Source: Mesodorylaimus sp. YZB2_4 (taxonomy: Eukaryota; Nematoda; Enoplea; Dorylaimida; Dorylaimidae). Taken from it: a DNA stretch of 64,000 bases. Of the stretch, positions 47,430-58,299 are shown one piece after another; the first letter of the stretch is position 1; each line of letters opens with the position of its first letter. A program made the translations under genes and the position numbers. The notes beneath the pieces are model-generated. The model was given only the letters and a program-made list of their open reading frames with translations. It was not told where the DNA came from and did not search any database. The DNA lies in assembly GCA_030248295.1 (NCBI GenBank), contig JASANH010001463.1:372001-436000 (forward strand). The letters run 5' to 3'.

Positions 47430-49420
47430 GATCTTCAGTGATGACATAATCTGTGCTAGGAATGTCTCGAAAATGCAAATACTCTCGTAAAGCTGGTAGA
47501 CAGCTCGATGCGATGCGTCAAATACGGTTTTATGTAAACTTGCTATGCGATGCGCTTTCAAGGCAGTTTTGAAGCACGTTTATTCGAAGTATCGCATCGA
47601 CCTGTAGTTCCGGGGATATAGATATGTAAGGACGTGTTGTGTTTCTGGAATATTTGATAATCAGTGACATTAGACCAGCTTCTATCGCTAGCGACAAACC
47701 TACTGCGAAGTGACTGTAGCAAATTTCTCCAGGTACCAAGCAGATCAAGCGGCATTGCAACTGAGCGTGTCAAAGAGTGAACGCCAATATACTCTAATGT
47801 ATGCTCTATCAGTCAGGTGGCTTGTTCGATTTTAGAGTTTGATCTGGCAGAGAAGGTCGTCCACAGGAGCCAGATGAAAATGATAAAGCTGCATTCTTAA
47901 ATACCGGTACTACTGTATATCAGCCCCCAGGCGCTGTGCCTGTGTGTGTGTGTCCCATCTGAGCAGCATTTGCAGTGCTACGTAGAGTGTGCTGCTGTTT
48001 TAGAACATTGTAACGTTACCCAGCCCTCCCAGGCGGCGGAAAAAGTGATAGCCTGGCCTCTGGGACAAAAGCTCGACTGGAGGAACACATAGGGGGTTCG
48101 CGGAGGCTCGTGGAAAAGCACCATGTAATGGCGTGGAACGTGGCCAGAGTGGTCTCGCGACTATATCCGCCGCTAAAACATCAACCGGAGTGTTCGACGG
48201 CAGAATATTGATGTCCCAATCGCCCGCAATCAGTTCCATAACACTACCCCGTGCCATTTTTGTACGTAAAGCATGCAGAAAAAGTAAACCAAGGCAATGC
48301 AAAGTGACAACAGCAAATTTCTCTCATAGGTATCACGCGGTAACCAGCATAGTGCAGAGTGCATTAACATTTCATCACACAGATTTGTGACTTAAATCCA
48401 GGTTTGAATGCCTGCCATTATTGATCCATCAAATATAAGGGAGCTGACTTGGGTTACAAAAGTTAAGCTTCATGATTAAGCTAATTCTCAAACTTAAGTG
48501 GTTGCTGTGTGTCCATCTGACCTCGAGTCGACTGCTTATCTAAAATACTCTTTTGTTGATTTTCTAGTATAAATTTTTCTTAACTTTTCCCACCAGTTTT
48601 GCTTCAATCGCCATTTGCAGCAGATATATTCACCAACTAACGCCCAGGCAGTCAGTTTTTTGCATGCCGTCAAGGGAATGTGTGGGTGCAGCATCTGAAT
48701 GCCATCGACTGACCATGCGTGAAAGTCTGAGCGCATGTCGCAGCGCCAGCCTATGAACGAGAATATCAGCTCGACATTTTGCGCGTCCGTGACCTTATCT
48801 TTGATACTTCGCCAGCTTCCAGACACTCCTGTTCAGTGCCATTAAGCTAGATCAAGTAAGACTTGGAACATGACAAGCCCTTTCCTGCAGGGTGCTCTTC
48901 AGACTTTGCTGAAAGGGTTCATCCAGCAAGCAAATGCCGCAATTTGAAAGTATCGCGCTGTTCACTCGGTGATTCCCGCTTGCACGAATCTTGCTGTAAC
49001 GCTCTTGAGTCAGGGAAATTCGTCGCCTCTAAAGTAGTACAGTCGACTCCGCTGAAGAGAAACCTGTGCGGGTCGCCAAAAAAGGTTCTGTTATCCGAAG
49101 TTTCCGTTATCCGATGTACGCATCAAACAGCATATGAAGTTTTGGTGGAGTAGCAAGAATGCCAGTGCGAATGCGTTGCGCAGGTGGGACTGAGAAATTG
49201 AGATATGGGTTGAACAAGTTTTGGAGGCAGAAACGAGTTGACTGACTCGCATCTTGCTCGCTCTGTGCTATGCGATGACTGATCGTCCTTTTCACAATCG
49301 CCAGGTTCGCATCTGTGACTGTTTGACTTCGTGCAAAACAGCGGCCTTTGTTTTACATGTAGGATGAACGGCGTCCAAGAATGATCTGCAGTTGATAGTT
49401 TTGGCCATCGTTCCAGTAGC
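47430..49420. other. Stretch without firm gene
   Basis: A minus-strand frame with an ATG (48256-48000, 85 aa, MARGSVMELIAGDWDI...) is open, but its second half resembles repeat sequence at 40810-40890, so it is probably repeat-derived. Nothing else is supported. Confidence 0.4.
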
Positions 49421-49422
49421 AT

Positions 49423-49655
49423 TATGCGATGATTGTGAGAAGGCAAGCGGCCTTGCCGAAGCTGCCCACGACCAGCCACACGTAGAGTTTGCCTAAACTT
49501 CGATACCACATCGGCCAAATCAGGCTGATCAAGCGATCGATGACAATCACACAAGCCATTTGGGCATTGAAAGGAGCGCCGAACAAGCCGAACACGCCCA
49601 CTGATATCATGCAATTGAGATCAGTCCGTTCGACGACTACGACTTTATAAAACAC
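49423..49655 (-). CDS. 7TM receptor exon (TM3-TM4)
   Basis: The minus-strand frame has a Cys (LNCMISVGVFGLFG), a TM3 ending in CVIVIDRLISLIWPMWYR, and a TM4 (LYVWLVVGSFGKAACLL). DRL takes the place of DRY at the end of TM3, and the spacing fits rhodopsin-like receptors, with a flavour of nematode serpentine receptors. Splice borders were not fixed and other TM segments are not adjacent. The ligand is unknown. It lies 2 kb from the secreted-peptide gene. Confidence 0.45.
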
Positions 49656-49788
49656 ACAGAAGTGTGGGTTTGGGTTTGAATTTGAGTGGTGTGATTCGAT
49701 AGTACATCGATGGCTCTTATAACCCGTGTTTGCTTGCGCCTTTGTTCCTTAGTACCCTTCTTTTGCATGCTCGGTGCAAACAACTTAC

Positions 49789-50259
49789 AACACAAGGCGT
49801 TCCAATTTCATCTTTCGCTTGCGCGCAAATCATAGATCGAGAAAAATAACTTAGAAATAAGTTTTCGCATACCTCTGCTTTTGTTATTTTCACTTCTAAC
49901 TCTTCAAGTTTCGACGGATGTGTCAAAATGAATTTGAAAACTATAAAAGTGAGGCGGCTCTAAAACGTGTGGTGATGAAGGAAAGTTGCACTTGCTAAAT
50001 GATTTTATCGCACCCCATCCTGCAACGAAACAGATTCGCCCTAATGCAGGAGTACCATTAGATTTTACCAAATCGATGGCGTGAATATTCTTGGTGAATT
50101 CGATGGGTTTGTCGAATTTAATAATTGCAATGTCGTGAAAAAACGTTTTCTTGTGATACAATTCATTGCAAATATGACTAGTTATTAGTCGCTTTTGTTG
50201 CTTGTCGCTGGTGTCGTTTAGAAAATATTTTCCAGCGACTACGTGGAGTGGTCCGGGCA
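49789..50259 (-). CDS. Trypsin-like serine protease, partial
   Basis: Two exons (50259-49996 and 49940-49789) join in phase through a 55-bp GC-AG intron (gcaagt ... tatag). They contain the catalytic Asp (FFHDIAIIKF), the conserved GWG (CFVAGWGAIK) and ICAQAKDEIGTPC, which normally precedes GDSGG. The exon with the catalytic His is not found upstream, where a long inverted repeat (50360-50930) begins. Nor is the GDSGGP exon found in the 350 bp downstream. A GTAAGT donor follows CV, so more exons were expected. Probably a truncated gene. Confidence 0.6.
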
Positions 50260-50359
50260 CTGGGTCTTAGGCTGTGTCTTTGCTAAAATTTGGTGAGGAT
50301 TTTTAATGAATGTTAAGACTTGGAAACTTCGAAATTTGGTGAAATTTTAGTTGCATCAA

Positions 50360-50930
50360 GTGCTTTAAAAATTTTTTCTATGTCCCACCGTTCGTGAGAT
50401 ATTCCCGCCAAAAGGGAGAATTCAAAATTTTCCTGACATACTTGTGAGAATGACTCGAGCCGGAAAATCGGAACCCAACTAAAAATTTTACCAAATGTGC
50501 CCCTTGATACCCGCTTTCAGAAAATATAGTTATGCGAAATACTTTGTCTTCACATCGTAGGGTCAAAATCGCAAAAAACCGCCCAAATCGCAACCTATGG
50601 TTTTATTTCTCGATCTTTCAAAAAGATCGCAGGCTGATATCGACACCAGACATAGTCTATCTTGTAGAGCAGAAAAATTGCTAATAGATTTGTCCTTTCT
50701 TATGTTCAGGAGTCACATAGAATCACGTAGAGGTCGTGTATTTCTAAAGTGTACCTTTCATAGAGATTTCTTGGAAGCGGGTACCAAGGGGCACATATGG
50801 TGAAATTCTCATCGGGGTTCTGTTTTTCTGTTTTTAAGTATGTGAGGATAATTTTGAATTCTCCTTTTGGCGGGAATATCTCACGAACGGTGGGACCTAG
50901 GGGAAATTTTTAAGACGCATTCGATAGTTT
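50360..50930. repeat. Long inverted repeat (foldback-like)
   Basis: gtcccaccgttcgtgagata and flanks (50385 onward, to about 50530) pair with the segment around 50760-50905 (gggaatatctcacgaacggt). The arms are about 170-200 nt with scattered mismatches and a spacer of roughly 200 nt. No ORF. It sits directly upstream of the partial protease. Confidence 0.7.
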
Positions 50931-52020
50931 ATAATCTCGCGATCATTTTGGTACGTCTTAGATCATTCCAGGACCAAAATCTGGGGAGATATGGCTGATA
51001 TCGCCCAAGTATCACGTTTTTACGTGCATTCACCAACTCTCATGCGGTACTACCAAGCAAAAAAATTATGGGGTCAAAATTTTTACTTGGCAAGGTCTCG
51101 GTCGACCCTTACAGAAACACTCTTAAAAAATAAAATTTCTCTACATATGCATCTTTCACTGGCTTACAATTAGACGGAATCGACAGCTCGAAAATTTGGA
51201 TTCGCGCAGAGTTTTCGTTGGCCAGCAGATTCAAGCTGCTTACCACAAAAAACCCCGATAGTGAGATTTTGGTGTTCACCAAAATTTAACCAAAATGTCT
51301 CTTCGAGAAGGTTAAAAAGATACTCGTTGCCCTACTCGAATGTGGAAATCTGTAGTGGCAAGTTTACCTGCCTCCACTGGGTGGCAAATAGCAGGTCTAA
51401 AGGACAGCAAACTTTCAAGACAATTGAGTACTATTGGGACACTGATGGCCTGACCATACTTTGCTGTAATTGTGTGTATCTAGTATGGGTCTTGAATGTT
51501 AGTCGAGAACTTTTGACTGGTGCGAGAATAACTAGGAAGGTTGCGAGCAGGTCACAGGCCATGGGGAAAGGTTAGGTTAGGGAATACAATTTGCTTGCTG
51601 TGATTGAGAGTGTTGGTAGAAAGCATATTCATTGGCAGTGTGTGAATGAGCGGTAAATGAAGGGCGAGCTTTCCCTTACAAATGGATGCCTTCTTACCAC
51701 ACGCAATGAGCGACAGTGATTCCGATGTCGAATCCACTTGCACCATCGAATGGTCTTATCAATGCCTAAAAATGTGCTGAATATAAAAAAAAATATTGGG
51801 GGCTTAGGTGATTTGCCCATGCCAGCGTGGGCGCTGAGACATTGTAAAAGTTACGCCAAAATGAGATATTTTTCAATTTTTCTACATACTATTGCAATAA
51901 AATTCAGTTTCTGAAATTTGGAATTTTGAATTTCAATTTAGTCTTCAGAAAAAAACCAAGTTGTAATTCGAGCCTGTCCTTGTCCTTATCCACGTACATT
52001 GCCTTGTCCATGTCCTCCTT
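50931..52020. other. Stretch without recognised gene
   Basis: The frame at 51261-51575 shows no domain. Nothing else was seen. Confidence 0.4.
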
Positions 52021-52129
52021 TACTGCCTTGTGACTGTCCCAGTGAAAATGACTTACAAGGTCAAGGTGAATAGTGTTAGAAATGACCCCAAGGTCAAGGT
52101 CAGAATTCTTTCTAAGCCCCGATTGACAG

Positions 52130-52330
52130 ACCCTTGGTCAAAGTCAGGGTCAAGGTCAGAAAATTTTTTGGGGTCTGGTCGAGGTCAGGGTCAGGTCAGA
52201 AAATTTTTTGTGGGGTCGGTCACGGTCAGGGTCAGGTCAGAAAATTTTTTGTGGGGTCGGTCAAGGTCAGGGTCAGGTCAGAAAATTTTTTGAGGGGCGG
52301 TCAAGGTCAGGGTCAGGTCAGAATTTCTTG
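52130..52330. repeat. Tandem ~41-bp repeat rich in AGGTCA
   Basis: About four to five units built from ggtcaaggtcagggtcaggt, then cagaaaattttttgtggggt. Each unit holds several AGGTCA/GGGTCA half-sites, including TCAAGGTCA. The run of open frames across it is caused by the repeat. Confidence 0.85.
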
Positions 52331-52525
52331 CACCCGGTCAGAGTATTCTGACAGCGGAAGAAAGTAAATTCAGTGAAATGTTGGTGAAAACATTTCAAGC
52401 TCCTGCCTTCCTGAGTAGGAATCCGGGGGGTAGTTTTACAGTTCTAAATCCCAAGGCATGTCCTAAATTCTGGGACGACCCTAAGTCATTTCACACTCAG
52501 CTTGGTATCCCACCTAAGGACACCA

Positions 52526-52652
52526 GGGGCTAGTTTCACAATCGCCTAGGACATGTCCTAAATATTAGGACACTGTAAGTCCTATCTTACATCATTGCGA
52601 TTTGATCGTCCTAACTTTAGGACATGTCCTAGCTGATTGTGAAACTTGCCCC
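52526..52652. mobile_element. MITE family D, copy 2
   Basis: 127 bp. ggggctagtttcacaatcgc and the reverse complement of its right end (ggggcaagtttcacaatcag) match, with taggacatgtcctaa inside both arms. The left neighbour (52425-52510) looks like a more decayed relative. Confidence 0.8.
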
Positions 52653-52873
52653 AGGCCGTCATACAGTAAGTTCAGGGCGACCTCGATTATGTCCTAAGAC
52701 ACTCCCTGGTGTCTTTATTTCCCAGCAGCGCTGTCAGGCGCAGGGCAATATCCCTTGATCTATGGCAATTTTGAGCTGATCTTTCTAGAGCAACTTTCGG
52801 GCGTCTTGAGGTTGTGGCATTTTGCGTTAGCTCTCTCGAGCCGTAAGAATGGTTCTTTTTCAGCTGAACTGAA

Positions 52874-52922
52874 ATTCTGTCGTCCCTTTTTAACAATTGA
52901 GGCCAAAAAGGGACGACAGAAT
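52874..52922. repeat. Perfect 18-bp inverted repeat
   Basis: ATTCTGTCGTCCCTTTTT (52874-52891) and its exact complement (52905-52922) are separated by 13 nt. Confidence 0.9.
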
Positions 52923-52954
52923 CCCATTATCATAATTTTACTCCTTCTTTACCC

Positions 52955-53213
52955 AAGCAAATACATGCACTTGACAGGGGAGGGGGACACAGTATTAATT
53001 TAAACTTGTACGCGTGATAGAGTCACTAGCAAGCATGATCCCATCATTTGTGTTTTCCAAGTCATAATTTTAAATCCACAGAGTTTTGTGTTTTCTGCGA
53101 CTGTTTTACGGGATTCTGTACCATGGGATCATGCTTGCTAGTGACTCTATCACGCGTACAAGTTTTAATTAATACTGTGTCCCCCCTCCCCTGTCAAGTG
53201 CATGTATTTGCTT
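52955..53213. repeat. Near-perfect 90-bp inverted repeat
   Basis: Arms 52955-53044 and 53123-53213 differ only by one C/G-run length and one or two bases (for example taatttaaac versus taattaaaac). The spacer is 78 nt. It contains no ORF and has no known transposon ends. Such high identity means recent origin or gene-conversion maintenance. Confidence 0.9.
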
Positions 53214-53632
53214 CGAAGGCAGCGAAGAGTGACATGGATAAGAACGTAGCCAGTCTTCATGCAAATTTATGGCGCAGAATGACTAGTCTAGATCCGAAAA
53301 CTAAAGATCACAAAGAGCGACAGCATCTTTGCGTGAGTTCGCTTGCCTTAAAAAGGCATCTCACATGCCAGAGACCATGCTCACTCCAATTGCGCGGCAG
53401 ATCCGAATAATCTTTATCAACCTGGCTGTTTATAACTTGATTGGTCTTGTTAGTAGAGGAGCTCCTGGAGTTGCGTTGATGCCTGAGTGACTTTTGATTT
53501 GCATAAACCTCCCCTCGTTTATTAGCGACCACAAATCACCAAACACTATCTACTGTTTCGGCACTCAATCTGTACACACAGCCTATCCGCTTACAGTAAT
53601 ATGTGTCGCAATAACATGCCACTCACTACCCC

Positions 53633-56046
53633 TCACATTATCGGATCAAACACGCCGCATCTTGGAAAGTTATTGGGTGGTTTGGGTATTTGGTCGTGGT
53701 CCCCTATACGCACAGCGAATGCCATCCCCGCCATGTGGTGTTCCATGATGTGACAGTGGCAGACCCACCATCCCGGGTTGTCAGCCTTGAACCGCACAAC
53801 GACATAGCCGCCGAGAGGCACAAGCACTGTGTCCTTCAGCACGGGATCTTTCAAGTTTGTGCCAGGCAGCTCGCCTCGATTCCAAGCCGGACTGGCCCAA
53901 CTGGGATGCTGACAATCCTTGGACACGCTGGCACAGCCCACATCCTTATTGGCTGATTCTAAGAGACCCGTGGCTTCGTTGTATGCAGCGAACCCCATTT
54001 TGACCACGTGGAAGTGCGTTCCATGCAAGTGCACTGGGTGATGATATCCTTCCTTGTCGTTGCCTCCTTCGTGACCGAACATGTTGAAGATGTTCAGTTG
54101 CACTACACTGCCCAAAGTTATGTTCAGCGTGTAGGTGCACCTGAAACATGAAAGTTCATTATACAACAGGCTAGCGAAATCAAAAAGATTAGCCGTGAGC
54201 GGGATTCGAACTCTTACCACTTTGAAAATTTACAGTCTAATGAAAATGACTTAAGCTATGGCATAACTCACTTGGTCTGTCGAAATCCTTTCCATCTATC
54301 CTGAGTGCATGGCTGCATAACCAACGACTCATTGCCTGGGTAAAAGTATGGCGGTCCCTTGGGATATCGGAACATCCATCCATTCACAGCCTCTTCGTAG
54401 TTCATGTTGACAAAATACTCTTCGAAGCCATTGCCCGGAAACGACGCAGCTAACACATCCTTCTGCACAGACCCAACATACTGGAGCTGGTCGATGGTTA
54501 CACATTTACGGTATAGGTCGGATGGGAAATTAGGGAACGGACAATTGACCACTGTGCAATGCGACTCGTTGGTGCATCGTTCCCTGTGCTCGATATCTGG
54601 CACACTTGCAGAAGAATTGGTATTGCTCCCCGACTTTCCATACTGGACTCTGGCCAATGCAATGGACGGGGTGGGAACTCGCTTGCCCTTGGACTCGGTG
54701 TACTCCAAGGTCTCCGCCATCATGTAGTACACGTCCTTATCAGCTTTCTTCTTCGAGACAAGGACGAAATCGTACCTTTCTCCGGGATACAGAATAATGA
54801 AGTCGGCCTGGATACCCTTCACGGGGGCTCCATCAGTCGAAACTATTTCCAATTTATGGTCCTGGACACTGACAATGAGCGGGTGGGCCTGGCCTGCGTT
54901 GATCACTCGAAACAGATATTTCTTTCCGCCTTCTTCCACTGGGAATGTTTCCAGGTCGAGTTTATGAGGCCTGTTCCTAATGTCGCCTTGGTCATGCCAT
55001 CCCTTATCATTGATGGTGATAGCCGAAAGAGGGTATGTGCCTCCGATCACAGTCCCATCAGGAGCCTTGCCATGTTTCAGACATCGATTTGCCTCATTGC
55101 CGAACATAAATTTCTTAGTTTTCCATTGGTTATTATACCACATTTCAGTGCCCATGACTAGGCCCCAATCAAATAGGACCACTGCGTACTCTGCATCAGG
55201 CACCAGCTTACTGTTATCATGCAGGAGTACGCTGCGATCCTCAGGCATCACAATAACGGCACCATACAGACCCTCGACTCTGTCTGTGCCCAAATGCCCA
55301 TGGTAGAAATGCGTGCCAGCTACGTCAGCCTTAAATCGATAGGTGAAGTCACTGCCAGACCCAATCGGGCATTGTTGCAGGCGTGGTGTGCCATCCATAT
55401 ACCACTGGTTCTTCTTGTCAATGCCGTGGAAATGGAGGGTTACACCTTCCATGGCCAAGTGGTTCGAGACCTTGACGACCAACTCGCTTCCGTATGGCAC
55501 GACGATAATGGGGGCAGGCACCTTCCCGTTGGCCATGATCATACGCCTGTGCTTACCATCACCCGTCACTACCCCTTCCAGCTTGTACTTGGCTGCCTTC
55601 GGTAATACTTGGTAATCGGTACCACATTCCTTGCTCCCTTTCTGTTTCGACGCGCGGCTCGACTTTTGCGAAACCTTTTTCTTTTTTACGTCCTCATCGT
55701 CCTCTTCTTTCGTCTTTGATTTTGATTTCGACTTCGACTTTGGCTTGGATTTTGATTTTTCTCGTGCCTTGTCCTCTTTTGACTCCTTTTCTTTGGATTT
55801 CTCTTCGGACTCCGATTCTTCACTCGATCCCGTATCAGCCATATTAATTAGATAAGTAGCCTTGTCTGCATCGTAAGTGACCAAAATACCTTCGTCTGTG
55901 CTGCCATTATACCAAGCCATGGTCAATTTCCAATCCACTGTTAATGCGAATTCGTGAACTTTCTTACTCGAATCTGGTATTTCCAGTGGCTTTGCACCAC
56001 TGGCGACTTGAAAACAGAAGAATAAAATTAGTGCTATAAAACACAT
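53633..56046 (-). CDS. Secreted multicopper oxidase (laccase/ferroxidase-like)
   Basis: Two exons (56046-54272, 54140-53633) give 760 aa. Met 56046 was chosen because it starts a signal peptide (MCFIALILFFCFQVASGA); upstream in-frame codons have no ATG. All four copper motifs are present: HFHG (~205), HFYHGH (~246), HPVHLHG (626-632) and HCHIMEHHMAGM (720-731), with Met as the axial type-1 ligand. A 70-residue Lys/Ser/Glu-rich low-complexity insert (about 71-140) separates an N-terminal segment (ALTVDWKLTMAWYNGSTDE) from the first cupredoxin domain. This arrangement is unusual. Expected activity: oxidation of phenols, Fe(II) or similar with reduction of O2 to water, outside the cell. The substrate cannot be told from sequence. 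Confidence 0.9.
54190..54271 (-). other. tRNA-like segment within the oxidase intron
   Basis: The 131-bp intron, read on the minus strand, contains ccatagcttaagtca (box-A-like), gactgtaaatt (like a Tyr anticodon arm) and gagttcgaatcccgctcac (box B). The arms do not pair well, so it is not a functional tRNA. Confidence 0.3.
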
Positions 56047-58299
56047 CTCGTCTTTCCTGCTCTGCACCAAACGCACCAGACGAACTGTTCTGACGAACCT
56101 TTGCTTCTGCTGTTGATGATTTCCTTAAAAAAAGATTTTCCGCTCGAAAGTTTCTCTTCTAGTTCTCCCCTTTCACAAATCTGGCCGAAATTGGCGAGTG
56201 AGTCCGTTCTCCCATGCACATTTGCCTCCTTACGTCAACAAGAACTAGTCCTATGGAATTGAAGAGTAGTCCTATTTGGTATATTGAACCCATTACAAAG
56301 TACCAGAGCCAATCTACATTCGCTAGTTGTTATTGCCAGAGCAGTCCTTGTGCAAGTATGACTGATCACCAAAGCATTCGAATCCTAATTTTACAGGCAC
56401 AGGTCTCGTGTTGACTGCTTGTTCACACGGTCGCAATAAGCATGCAATATGCATCCTTGGAAGAAAACAGAGGGACTTGCCGACAGTCTGTTCTTTCCTC
56501 CCCCTCCCCCCCCCCCCCCCCGTGTACACAAACATGTTGTCAGAGTAGTTGAAAGGGAAATGTGGAGGTGGACAAGTAGGAAAAAAGGTTCTGGAGTGCA
56601 TTCCTTCCTGAAATAGAAATCAACCAGCCTCGAGTTTGTCCGTTTTTCAGCAACTTCCAAGGTATGAGTGGTGTGACTGCATTATAGGATGGGCCAAAAA
56701 TGTCCTGTGCACTTATCGTTAGTAGATGTATGCCATGACTTCATTGGCGTTCTAGCAATTAGTCGCTTTAGCTTTTGAAAGATGCCAAGAGATCTTTGGG
56801 AGAACCTTGCACAATAAATTTTAGCCTTTAACACATTCGTACGATCAGCTCAGAGCCGAAAAATTGTTTTCTTTTGTTGCTGTATTCTGATCCACGGCCG
56901 AACCAGTGCCTTCAACTCATGATAGGGTATACGAATATCTTGTGTAATGCGTCCCTCACCACTCACCCTGCCTTCACTATGCATGTGTATGTGTCCCTGA
57001 CGGGTGAAGGGACACGTACATAGTGATTTATCCGGCAACGAGTCGAACACTCGCCCGTAACTGCGCACGTGGGTGAGAGGAAACAGCCTAACAAGCAGGC
57101 ACGGACCCGCCAACTCATTGTCAGTCTATTTCTTACACCCGCCAATTACAAAAAGTCTTGGGAAAACCATACTGGTAGAAACAGTTTCAGGGTAACTAAA
57201 CTACGTACTGTATGCCAGCTGCACACACGATGGCGTACACCTGTGCAGTCATGCATGTCCTCACTTCGTGACGTAGAGCGCATACTTATTGCCTGCGCCT
57301 GGCCTATGGCAGCAGGTATGCGATAAACACCTACAAAAAATTAACACCTACCTACTGCCTCTGCAAAATTTGTTAACACTGCGCAGTGTGATATGCTGTG
57401 ACATCTGTCTGCGGACTATGCACTGCTTATGGTATAAGTAGTCGGGGCCACGTCTAGAATAAGCTAGCGCCGCCAAGGCTTTTTGCGTCCTTCTAAGCCA
57501 TAAAGCCCAAAGTAGATGCAGCTCGTTTGCGTTATTTTTAAGTTATAGCTAACAACAGCGTGCGTAGAACTAGTACAGACTCTGCATCAATGTGAAACCG
57601 CTGATATTTTCAAAACGAATAATACAGGAGAAACAAGATGGTTGGCAATCAGCCTAGAAATTGCTGCATGCAGCTACAGTATGCTTGGTATTGGGGCTCC
57701 AGCAGAAGAAACTTTGCTACTTCCTTGATGAAACTATAGAAAACCATCGCAAATTTCTTTTTTTGTTTTTAGTGCAGAAAAAAGGTACAGTACTTTAGAA
57801 ATACAAAAACCGTACGAAATTAATAGACATCATCTGGAAGTTTGTGTACATTTATACACAATATACAGCACACATTCAAATTGAGTATATTTACCAGTTG
57901 TACGAGGCGGTCACCCTGATCGAACTTCTTTCAATGATTCGAGCTATTGTACTGTATCTTGTACAGTGGACTGCTTGTTCAAAGATCGATCAGATCATGT
58001 AGTTCAATGCCCAATATTAATGAGTGCACAACATGCTCATATTGCTGTACAGTCGGGTAATGTTTTTGCTCTTAACACCATCGTGTTAGCCAGAATCCTA
58101 TGCTATGGAGTCTCTACTCTCTATTTACTATGGTACTCGAGACCAGCTAGCGTCAGCTGCCTCTCTTTTAATGAAATGACTGGTCGACTTGCATTTCAGT
58201 AATTTTACCCGCTAATAAAAGAGGGCGATGTATATGCAAGAGACCTTTCAAAAATATATACAGGACAGCCCGTTTGCTACACGTTACGTCGCCTTACAC
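56047..58299. other. Spacer upstream of the oxidase
   Basis: It holds a C run (about 56506-56521) and SINE II at 56960-57115. No gene is supported. Confidence 0.45.
56960..57115 (-). repeat. tRNA-derived SINE, family II
   Basis: Minus strand: gtgcctgcttgttaggctgt, cctctcaccc, gtgttcgactc. Same order as 21785-21930. The tail holds gtgtccctgacgggtgaagg-type inverted sequence. Confidence 0.55.

Noticed and set aside
48000-48256. 85-codon ORF with ATG
   Set aside because: Its second half matches repeat sequence at 40.8 kb, and it has no recognisable domain.
52030-52367. Overlapping frames across the 41-bp repeat
   Set aside because: Produced by the tandem repeat unit; no family features.
54559-55161. 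200-codon plus-strand frame
   Set aside because: Antisense of the conserved oxidase exon.
55631-55855. Phe/Asp/Ser-rich plus-strand frame
   Set aside because: Antisense of the charged insert of the oxidase.
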